This document shows, piece after piece, positions 44,326-51,481 of a stretch of 64,000 nt of DNA. Each line of letters starts with the position of its first letter. Position 1 is the stretch's first letter. This DNA is from Vibrio caribbeanicus ATCC BAA-2122 (GTDB lineage Bacteria > Pseudomonadota > Gammaproteobacteria > Enterobacterales > Vibrionaceae): positions 62,001-126,000 of the forward strand of contig NZ_AEIU01000003.1 in NCBI RefSeq assembly GCF_000165125.1, given 5' to 3'. The notes beneath the pieces are model-generated. The model did not search any database. It was not told the origin of the DNA and saw only the letters and a list, made by a program, of their open reading frames with translations. The position numbers and the translations under genes were made by a program.

Positions 44326-45105
44326 ATGAGAGGAAATCATGTGAAAATTAATCCACAAGCTTTTGTCGATATGAAAGGAAACCAGCGTATACCTATGCTC
44401 ACCGCTTACACTTTTCCAGTTGCCGCAAGTATCGAGTCGGCCGGTATACCAATTATACTGGTAGGCGATACGGTTGGAATGGTTGAAATGGGGTTCTCAA
44501 CTACAAGAGACGTCACTATAGAACATATAGAATACCACTTAGGTGCTGTTAGACGAGGCGCGCCCAATACTCATATTATTGGCGATCTACCCTATCTCAC
44601 TGATCGCTCACCTGAAATTGCGCTAATCAATGCCAAAAGACTTATCCAAGCTGGCGCCGATAGCATCAAGCTTGAGGGGGCAAAAATTGATGTAATCGCT
44701 CATCTCGTCCAAGATGGAATTGATGTCGTTGGGCATACAGGACTCACTCCCCAGACTTCAAAAAACTTTAAAAAAGTCGGACAGTCAGAGCAAGAGGCAC
44801 AAACTGTCTTATCAGAAGCAAGGGCAATTGAGAAGGCGGGCGCATTTATGTTGGTTCTGGAACACATCCCCGACTCACTTGGACAATCGATAACCAATGA
44901 ATTAATAATTCCAACCATTGGCATTGGGGCTGGCTCTGATTGTGATGGTCAGGTCTTAGTCACCAACGACGCATTAGGCCTTGGGAGTCGATGGCCTCCA
45001 TTTTCAAAACAATATATGCACGCTAGTCAGGCTATCACCACATCAGCTCAAAAATTCGCTTGTGAGGTAACATCAGGTATTTTCCCCAAAAGTGCGGATG
45101 ATTAA
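44326..45105 (+). CDS. panB: 3-methyl-2-oxobutanoate hydroxymethyltransferase paralogue (PanB-like)
   Basis: The 259-residue protein has the metal- and substrate-binding motifs LVGDTVGMVEMG, IGDLPYL, IKLEGA and LVLEHIP (catalytic Glu) and a TIGIGAGSDCDGQVLVTNDALG loop region. The enzyme makes ketopantoate for pantothenate/CoA. No panC is adjacent, and the YLTDR, NVTDGQ and DAFGI positions differ from canonical PanB, so it may be a second, specialised copy. AAGGAA precedes the ATG; a GTG at 44341 is an alternative start. Confidence 0.85.
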   Translation: MRGNHVKINPQAFVDMKGNQRIPMLTAYTFPVAASIESAGIPIILVGDTVGMVEMGFSTTRDVTIEHIEYHLGAVRRGAPNTHIIGDLPYLTDRSPEIALINAKRLIQAGADSIKLEGAKIDVIAHLVQDGIDVVGHTGLTPQTSKNFKKVGQSEQEAQTVLSEARAIEKAGAFMLVLEHIPDSLGQSITNELIIPTIGIGAGSDCDGQVLVTNDALGLGSRWPPFSKQYMHASQAITTSAQKFACEVTSGIFPKSADD

Positions 45106-45174
45106 GGTCAGCGTATCATTTAGTATCAATTCGCCTTGCGTTAATATTGAATGTTTCTAGACTGGTACGATACT

Positions 45175-45208
45175 AAAAGCAGCGCCCTCAGGAAAAGTCG
45201 CTGCTTTT
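45175..45208. terminator. Bidirectional terminator between panB and the FAD oxidase gene
   Basis: AAAAGCAGCG and CGCTGCTTTT pair perfectly over 10 bp with a 14-base loop; T runs follow on both strands. Confidence 0.8.
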
Positions 45209-45279
45209 CTGGATTTAAACATTTTCCAAAATGGATACCCAAACAAGGTAAAAAAGTTTAGGTATCAACATAAGCTGAA

Positions 45280-47448
45280 TTACCAATCCTTAGGATAAAT
45301 AAAGTTCGGATATTTTATACCAATTGACTTAGCAAATTTATTGGCGAACATACCGTTTGGATCAACTTGACCAATTTTGGCACTATAACGATCCAAAAAG
45401 TCTCCGTAAGCACCGATATCACGCTGCAACTCAAAGACCCAGGAGTCCTTTGAGTGGGTATTCTTTCCCCAGTGTGCTCTAGCGCCATGTTTAGTGATCA
45501 ACATACGCATCGCTTCTTCATAAGGCCCCATGTAATGGTTAAACTCCTGATCGGATAGACCAATGGGAACAAAAATCGGTAGCTCTATATGCATGGCAGT
45601 TGTTCCATCGGTAAACCCATTGCCCGCACCTGTGTAAGCCATCAAAGACGCATCTTCTATCTTTGAAAAGCGAATAAAAATACCGATCAATGGAACAGGC
45701 ATACTTCTATTCGCATTATTGAATCCTTTCGCCCAATCACGAATATACTCAATGGCAGCCTGAGCGTTTTCTTCAGGCACCGCCACCTCCCAGTCCATCT
45801 GACGCATCTCACGCCCAACATTATCAATCAGCTTACTCGATATGATTCGGTGTGTCGGCCCTATTGCATTGGTGGTATAGCGGGTTTCACCAGCGATTGT
45901 CTTTATGAGCGGTGGAGTAATATGCCAACCATTTCGGCGCAGATAAGCCATACTTTGGTGGGTATCAATCGAAGGATCTGCACTGCCAACCTGAAACGCT
46001 TGCATCGTCTCTTCGATACTAAGACTCGAGGTATCAACATAAGGGAAAATTAATCGGTTATTTGCTCCCAACTCAGACTTTGCTGTAGTCGTTTTTCCAC
46101 AAGTTCTTAAATACTGCCCAAGACTAGGAAACCAATTGTATTGGCCATAATCACATTCTTTAATATCGGCGATTACGCTCCCTTTACGGTTCTCCTCAAA
46201 AAGCTCTTTTTCATCATGAAAGGTAATTTTTACATGAGTATTAGTTGCTGGCTGCACTTCAAGCCTTAATCGAGTGATAATGCCAAAATACCCCATATGG
46301 GTCAGAACAGACTTCCACAAATCAGGGTCCGTCTTCCCCGTGGTGCCACGGCTATATGTTCTTAATTGACCATCGGAACCAACAATGTCCATCGAAACGA
46401 CCGAGTGACTAAGGATATTACGATTCTTTGGTGAGCTACCATGCGCTGAAGTACCAATCGCTCCTGCAACAGAGGCGTGACGCCATCCCAAATGGATATA
46501 GCCGAGCCCTTTATCACGCTCAAATAACCACTCTCCTAGCTCATGCAAGTTGGTACCAGAAGCAACGTTGACAACTTGAATACCTTCAAAGGTTTCTAGC
46601 TTCATGTCTAACTCAGCTTGAGAATGATCAAATTTATCCATAATCATGGTAATGCCGTCGGTACAAATAATACCTGATGCAGAGCCCGCCGTATTATTCT
46701 TAGTCTGACCACTAGACACCTTTATCCTAACGCCATTCTTGTTGGCCAACTTAACAATGGATTGGATCTCTTCCACGCTTGTCGGATGATAAACTGACTG
46801 GAGCGATGCTTCATCGCACAGCACCATAAAATTAAAGGATGCTTGGCCATACTCCCCACAATCAGATGGGCACGATTCAGGCGTCTCATTCCCGTTACAA
46901 ATTAAGTCTGAACATGTTGCCATTAGCTCTACTCCAGGGAGGTGCTGATTGTCCCCCACCAGTCCTTTCACATGGTTGAGCTTGTTGTAAATGCTGAGTA
47001 ATGGGTCAGTAATTTTCTCAAAGTTATTCTCTTTAGGACAATATTCACCATACTCATTGGCGCTGCACACCAAAATATAAAAGGCACCTACTTCCATTTT
47101 AAAATTTTCTGGAAATTCATACTCTAAGACACTTCCGTCTTTCTTAGCATCAATTTTTGCTAATCGAGGTGCGAGGAGCAGACCTAACTTATTATTAAGT
47201 ACATCCCCCCAATATACGTTGTAATGCGTAATATTTGATTCATTCGATGCTGGCCAGATTTCTATACCTTCCAATAATCTAACAGGCATAATTGATTTGG
47301 GGTTTCTTCCTGCTGTGTAAGTGACACGTACTTTTTCCGCCGCTCCTTTTGGTTTTTGAGGTAGACTCGCTGAGGCGAAAGAGCTTGATACAAAAAGTAG
47401 CGACGTTATTAGTAATATACCAATTTTTATTTCTTTTATATGCTTCAT
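45280..47448 (-). CDS. Exported FAD-dependent oxidase (VAO/aldonolactone oxidase type) with extra N-terminal domains
   Basis: The ATG at 47446-47448 (MKHIKEIK) gives 722 residues. In order: a signal peptide (GILLITSLLFVSSSFASA); a beta-sandwich segment resembling fibronectin III (EGIEIWPASNESNITHYNVY); a Cys-rich patch (CSDLICNGNETPESCPSDCG, four Cys); a PCMH-type FAD domain (YHPTSVEEIQSIVKLANKNG, HASVAGAIGTSAHGSSPKNR); and a C-terminal D-arabinono-lactone-oxidase domain ending HWGKNTHSKD and DPNGMFANKFAKSIG. Typical bacterial relatives are 420-500 residues and cytoplasmic or Tat-exported. The sugar-type substrate is unknown. Confidence 0.85.
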   Translation of the reverse strand: MKHIKEIKIGILLITSLLFVSSSFASASLPQKPKGAAEKVRVTYTAGRNPKSIMPVRLLEGIEIWPASNESNITHYNVYWGDVLNNKLGLLLAPRLAKIDAKKDGSVLEYEFPENFKMEVGAFYILVCSANEYGEYCPKENNFEKITDPLLSIYNKLNHVKGLVGDNQHLPGVELMATCSDLICNGNETPESCPSDCGEYGQASFNFMVLCDEASLQSVYHPTSVEEIQSIVKLANKNGVRIKVSSGQTKNNTAGSASGIICTDGITMIMDKFDHSQAELDMKLETFEGIQVVNVASGTNLHELGEWLFERDKGLGYIHLGWRHASVAGAIGTSAHGSSPKNRNILSHSVVSMDIVGSDGQLRTYSRGTTGKTDPDLWKSVLTHMGYFGIITRLRLEVQPATNTHVKITFHDEKELFEENRKGSVIADIKECDYGQYNWFPSLGQYLRTCGKTTTAKSELGANNRLIFPYVDTSSLSIEETMQAFQVGSADPSIDTHQSMAYLRRNGWHITPPLIKTIAGETRYTTNAIGPTHRIISSKLIDNVGREMRQMDWEVAVPEENAQAAIEYIRDWAKGFNNANRSMPVPLIGIFIRFSKIEDASLMAYTGAGNGFTDGTTAMHIELPIFVPIGLSDQEFNHYMGPYEEAMRMLITKHGARAHWGKNTHSKDSWVFELQRDIGAYGDFLDRYSAKIGQVDPNGMFANKFAKSIGIKYPNFIYPKDW

Positions 47449-47985
47449 AAATATATCCACTATATTGTCTTAATGTTCCAACCAGCCTCATTGCAACTTT
47501 AAAAAAGACGCATTTCGGCTATTAAAAACAACAAAGAAAGGTAAGAGGAACCCAAAAAATAAACTTGGAAAATCCTCTATAATCCATTGATTTAAATAAC
47601 AAACACTTCCAGAAAAAATAAAACACCCACAATCAGAAAACCATAATTTTGAATGTCAAAAAATAAAACCAAATTATTGTTATACATAGGTTGATATAAC
47701 TATTATTTATTCAGTTCAATTTATAATCGTAAAAGTGGAATCAATGTCGAACATACACAAATCAACGAAGCTGCTGTTTGATAAAAATTAGAGATACAAA
47801 ATTTATATAAATAGGGCAGTAAGTATAAATAATATATTAAATAAGTTTCATTTAATTAATAAAGAAAACTAAAAACATAAGACTCAAATTTCTGATTTAT
47901 AAACGTTAAGTGAACATTAAAAACACTGTTTTAAAAGTTAAAACTTCATTGTAATCTTAAACTTAGTTTTTATATGAGGTGAACC
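47449..47985. other. Very AT-rich intergenic region
   Basis: These 537 bp are about 75 % AT, with no gene or repeat seen. They separate two divergent genes for exported proteins and should hold both promoters. Confidence 0.55.
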
Positions 47986-48339
47986 ATGAGAGTACTACTA
48001 CTTTTTATTTTGATGAGTATTTCATTATTTTCGACAGCAAGAAACTATACTAAGACGCCAGAAATATTGGTAACAGAACCAAGACCTATTAGCCAAATAT
48101 CGGTGGGCCACGATGGAAGTTGGTTTGTTGAAACAGCAGAGGGATGGGGTTTAGAAGGCTGCCCTTCTGCAACAACATTGCATATTGAGAGTACCAATAG
48201 TCGCAAAGATGACTACGTACAATTACTACGCACTATTAACGATTACTCTAAGGCACTGGTCAGTGCAAACGCGCGCTGCAGTTCAGATCGGATGTTTATG
48301 GCCATTGCAGAAAATTTTATCACAGTGAAAAATCTTTAA
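47986..48339 (+). CDS. Small exported protein of unknown function
   Basis: The 117-residue protein begins with a signal peptide (MRVLLLFILMSISLFSTA), and GAGGTGAACC precedes the ATG. The mature region has two cysteines (LEGCPSA, NARCSSD), likely a disulfide. The layout (a Gly-Cys-Pro strand, then a helix with KDDYVQLLRTINDYSKAL and a terminal ITVKNL) is like other small Vibrio periplasmic proteins of unknown role. A perfect terminator follows. Confidence 0.7.
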   Translation: MRVLLLFILMSISLFSTARNYTKTPEILVTEPRPISQISVGHDGSWFVETAEGWGLEGCPSATTLHIESTNSRKDDYVQLLRTINDYSKALVSANARCSSDRMFMAIAENFITVKNL

Positions 48340-48347
48340 TTGTTAAA

Positions 48348-48371
48348 AAGCCTATATCAAAATATAGGCTT
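48348..48371. terminator. Bidirectional terminator
   Basis: AAGCCTATAT and ATATAGGCTT form a perfect 10-bp stem with a CAAA loop. It lies 8 bp after the small exported-protein stop and about 40 bp beyond the convergent OsmC stop. Confidence 0.8.
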
Positions 48372-48412
48372 AACACATTGAAAAAATGCAATTTTTAATT
48401 ATAAACTTACAC

Positions 48413-48958
48413 TTAAGCAACGATTGCTGAAACCTTTACTGCATCGCTAATTGTGCGATAGTTTGGAGAGAATTGCTGTACACTTGCAATCACCTCATCG
48501 TAGTCAGCTTGTGTTCCATCACCTTTTACCTCAAATTTAAATTGTATTTCATCAAAGCCAACTGGCACCTCTTCACTCACGTTGAGGAAACCACGTAAAT
48601 CCAGGGCACCCTTGATGGTTAACTTTATTGAATCTAGTTTGATGCCACGAGAACTAGCGCCAGCTACAAAGCCCACCATCATACAACCTGCCATACCTCC
48701 CAATAAATAATCTTGAGGCGTTGGGTATGCATTGTTGCCCAATAGCTCTTCTGGTTCACCAACTTGAAAACTAAAGTCTTTGATAATTTCTTTTCCGCCA
48801 ACCTTTTGATTCAAAGTTCGAATTTCACTGTGAACGCCGCCTTTCCATTCAGCAACAATACCGTATTCAGAGACTGCCTGCGTTGCATCTTCAGTGATTA
48901 CTTGAGTGTAAGTCGCAAGGTCGTCTAGTTTGATGCCATTTAGTGGTGAGTTATTCAT
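48413..48958 (-). CDS. OsmC/Ohr-family protein with a single conserved cysteine
   Basis: The 181-residue protein has the OsmC fold: YPTPQDYLLGGMAGCMMVGF carries the N-terminal active-site Cys region, and IQFKFEVKGDGTQADYDEVI the middle strand-helix unit. The second redox Cys, normally in a C-P-V segment, is replaced by FSPNYRTISDAV, so the usual two-Cys peroxidase cycle is unlikely. Relatives with this SPNYRT segment form a common subgroup of unknown activity. Stand-alone gene. Confidence 0.85.
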   Translation of the reverse strand: MNNSPLNGIKLDDLATYTQVITEDATQAVSEYGIVAEWKGGVHSEIRTLNQKVGGKEIIKDFSFQVGEPEELLGNNAYPTPQDYLLGGMAGCMMVGFVAGASSRGIKLDSIKLTIKGALDLRGFLNVSEEVPVGFDEIQFKFEVKGDGTQADYDEVIASVQQFSPNYRTISDAVKVSAIVA

Positions 48959-49611
48959 GATATATCCTCGTTATTATTTGATGTCGTGTACATTACTTAT
49001 CTATAAATTGAAGCCTTTAAAGAATGAGGTTCTCCAATTTGCAGGTTTAGTGAGAGGGAACTCATCTCTTCGTTAGTGATTTTTACTCTAAGGTCATATT
49101 TTTTTCAGGTCAACAACTTTATATACCTATTAGTAGATACAATAAAATTATTTGTTTATTTTCAACTAGATAGTGATGTTTTTTATTAATTAGATTGAAT
49201 GACACAAAAAACTTAGATAAATTGTGGTCTCTAGAACTCATTCGCCACTGTCTCGATGAAGGCGCAAGTATCCGTCTGTAGAAAAGGCAAGTTTAAGGTG
49301 TCAATAGAGCAAGCTACTGACAATTGAGACAATAATAAAGACTCGTGGCGATGGACCAAATCAGTTAGCGATAAACCTTATATTGATTGATAGGGTTGGG
49401 TGCTCCCGAGTCAAAGCAATATTGGTCAACGGTCATGAATGAAGCAACAACGTTAAAGATACTCCACAGCTTCAAGCTCATCAGAGCCATTACACGGTGT
49501 AGTAGCAGAGTTATTGTGCTGAATAATGGTGAAGAATTATTTGAATGCTGAGAAGCGTCTCCCCTCCAAGCAAAACCATTGATATACGATCAACTTAGAA
49601 GTACTAGATTT

Positions 49612-49716
49612 GTGCTCGCATAATATGTTGTGGGCCCGCCGGACCACCAAGGTAGAGCTCACCAGTGTCCTCGAAACCACCCTTAAGGTAGCAGACCCTT
49701 GCCGCTGGATTTTTGC
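49612..49716 (-). pseudogene. Possible 3' remnant of a lost gene
   Basis: On the minus strand one frame reads NCKNPAARVCYLKG, then GFEDTGELYLGGPAGPQHI and a stop near 49617. Codon use and GC are unlike the surrounding spacer, and stops or frameshifts interrupt the frame on the 5' side. No family was recognised, and chance cannot be excluded. Confidence 0.25.
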
Positions 49717-49739
49717 AATTTACCGTTAATTACCATTAA

Positions 49740-49762
49740 GCTGACCTTGATAAAAGGTCAGC
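49740..49762 (-). terminator. Hairpin downstream of azlCD
   Basis: GCTGACCTT and AAGGTCAGC pair perfectly over 9 bp around a GATAA loop, 26 bp after the azlD stop. The T run on the minus strand is weak (CTTAATGG). Confidence 0.6.
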
Positions 49763-49788
49763 ACAGCTTTAACAGCCAAATAAAGTCA

Positions 49789-50136
49789 TTAGGAATAAAT
49801 CCGTAGCATATATAAAACGACACCATAAATAGCTACACCAGCAAAAACTGGCAATCCCATGCTACGACGCCAGAACCAGAAAAGTAATGTTCCAAGCACG
49901 CCAAAAGCGGTGGCTATCCAAGTTGCAGATGATGGATGTGTCGGTACCAGTGACGCACCAAACATCGCGGCCACCATAGTCGGACCCAATATACTTAACC
50001 ACAGTGGCATTTGCTCGGTCAGATTCTCACCTGACTTGGATGACATTTTGCGCATCATAAGCACAAAGGGTAATGCACGCATGAGAAAGGTTCCTAGTGC
50101 AATAACACCTGTGGCTATCCACATTTCAAAGCTCAT
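49789..50136 (-). CDS. azlD: AzlD-type branched-chain amino acid exporter small subunit
   Basis: The 115-residue protein has four membrane segments and the AzlD stretch LGTFLMRALPFVLM with SILGPTMVAAMFGASLVP. It overlaps azlC by 11 bp. AzlCD/YgaZH pairs export branched-chain amino acids and analogues. Confidence 0.92.
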   Translation of the reverse strand: MSFEMWIATGVIALGTFLMRALPFVLMMRKMSSKSGENLTEQMPLWLSILGPTMVAAMFGASLVPTHPSSATWIATAFGVLGTLLFWFWRRSMGLPVFAGVAIYGVVLYMLRIYS

Positions 50137-50860
50137 TTGTACTTCTCCGAATGGTTTGTCGATTTCTAACTAGGTAATACAAACATGCTCCGATAGCCGC
50201 TCCCAGAGGAATAGAAAGATTCGTCAAGCCGTAGAGCTTAATACAAATGGCGCTGACAATGGCACCAAGTAAAGTAATCACCCATAACATAGAATTGAAA
50301 CGAGGGATCAAAAGAACAAAAAACAAAGCAGGCAATGCAAAAGGTAAAACGTCTCCAAGTAGCGGCCAACGAGAAATTAACCCCTCTCCTGCGAAGGCCC
50401 CCAGCGCGGTCCCTCCGACCCAACTTAGCCAGCCAAGAATCGAGCAACCGATAAACCAGCCTAGCCTGTCTGACTCTGCTATCTGTGGCAAGCGAGCATG
50501 AGCAAGCGCGAATATCTGATCTGTCAGCCCATGCATGAGTGCAATCCACCATGGGTTTTTAGACAAATAAGGCGCCAAGTTTGGGCCATAGACCACATGT
50601 CTGGCATTAATCATTAAGGTCATAGAGACGACCAGCCAAAGTGGTGCCCCCGATGCGACCATAGCAACAAAGAGAAATTGTGATGCCCCTGCATAGATCA
50701 AGATGGAAATCATGATGGTTTCCCATATGCCAAATCCAGCTTGAAGCGAAATCAAGCCAAATGAAATAGCTACAGGAATGTACCCCCCCATTAAAGGAAT
50801 GGCATCTTTTATACCGGTTAACCATGCGCGATCTTCCAAGTTCTCGACTTTCGCATTCAT
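50126..50860 (-). CDS. azlC: AzlC-type branched-chain amino acid exporter large subunit
   Basis: The 244-residue protein has seven to eight membrane segments and family motifs DAIPLMGGYIPVAISFGLI, AGASQFLFVAMVASGAPLW and NARHVVYGPNLAPYL. Its start overlaps the regulator stop by 4 bp (ATGA-type coupling). The operon is regulator-azlC-azlD. Confidence 0.93.
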   Translation of the reverse strand: MNAKVENLEDRAWLTGIKDAIPLMGGYIPVAISFGLISLQAGFGIWETIMISILIYAGASQFLFVAMVASGAPLWLVVSMTLMINARHVVYGPNLAPYLSKNPWWIALMHGLTDQIFALAHARLPQIAESDRLGWFIGCSILGWLSWVGGTALGAFAGEGLISRWPLLGDVLPFALPALFFVLLIPRFNSMLWVITLLGAIVSAICIKLYGLTNLSIPLGAAIGACLYYLVRNRQTIRRSTNEL

Positions 50861-51387
50861 AAATTCGCTCCTTTACTACCATACGTGACGGTCAGAAGAA
50901 ATGTGGTCCAAAACTCTCCTGTTCGATACATATGTGGCTGGTCTGAGGCAAAGCGAAACGCATCTCCGGCTTTCAAAAGTTGAGTTTTACCATGATTCCC
51001 AACTTCAATCTCACCGCTTATCACCGTAATTGACTCTACCGTTCCTTTGGAATGTGCTTCAGCATGGCGCTCAATGTCGGGTGCATAAGACATCCAGTAT
51101 GCATCAACCTGAGGATCGTCTCTCCCCTGCTCAATCAATTTCGCTTGCACACCATCATGACCGATGGCTGTATTCATTGAGGCAACTAAACAGCCAAACG
51201 GGACATCAAGTTGGATCGCTAAACGCCACAGAGTATCTAAGGTAGGGTTACCACTTCCTTGTTCAATACGAGATAAATTGGATTTAGCGATACCAGCATC
51301 ATGAGCGAGCTGAGAAAGGGATAACCCTTTACTCACACGGATACTCTGCAAATTGCGCCCCAAAATATCTAGGCTCGGCTTTTCCAT
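50857..51387 (-). CDS. XRE-family regulator with C-terminal cupin domain
   Basis: The 176-residue protein has an N-terminal helix-turn-helix (LGRNLQSIRVSKGLSLSQLA, GIAKSNLSRIEQGSGNPTL) and a cupin barrel (VESITVISGEIEVGNHGKTQ, LKAGDAFRFASDQPHMYRTG) that probably binds the effector, perhaps an amino acid. It is co-transcribed with azlCD and likely represses it. A perfect palindrome 18 bp upstream of the ATG is the probable operator. Confidence 0.93.
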   Translation of the reverse strand: MEKPSLDILGRNLQSIRVSKGLSLSQLAHDAGIAKSNLSRIEQGSGNPTLDTLWRLAIQLDVPFGCLVASMNTAIGHDGVQAKLIEQGRDDPQVDAYWMSYAPDIERHAEAHSKGTVESITVISGEIEVGNHGKTQLLKAGDAFRFASDQPHMYRTGEFWTTFLLTVTYGSKGANL

Positions 51388-51404
51388 TACAATGCACCAA
51401 AGTT

Positions 51405-51436
51405 GTTCTCTATATAGAACGTTCTATATAGAGAAC
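51405..51436. promoter_or_regulatory. Perfect 32-bp palindrome, probable autoregulatory operator
   Basis: GTTCTCTATATAGAAC is followed directly by its own reverse complement, GTTCTATATAGAGAAC. The nested half-sites TTCTATATAGAA/TTCTCTATATAGAA could also seat two dimers. Its location 18 bp upstream of the XRE-cupin start codon fits an operator for that protein. Confidence 0.8.
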
Positions 51437-51481
51437 GAACAAATGTCAATCAATTTTTGGTCTTTTTGCTTAAGATAAAAA

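Larger units (their letters stand above)
48959..49788. other. 830-bp gap, possibly decayed coding sequence
   Basis: No intact gene is present. The left half is AT-rich. The right half (49200-49740) has higher GC and reads like broken coding sequence; the clearest piece is recorded separately at 49615-49715. Confidence 0.5.
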
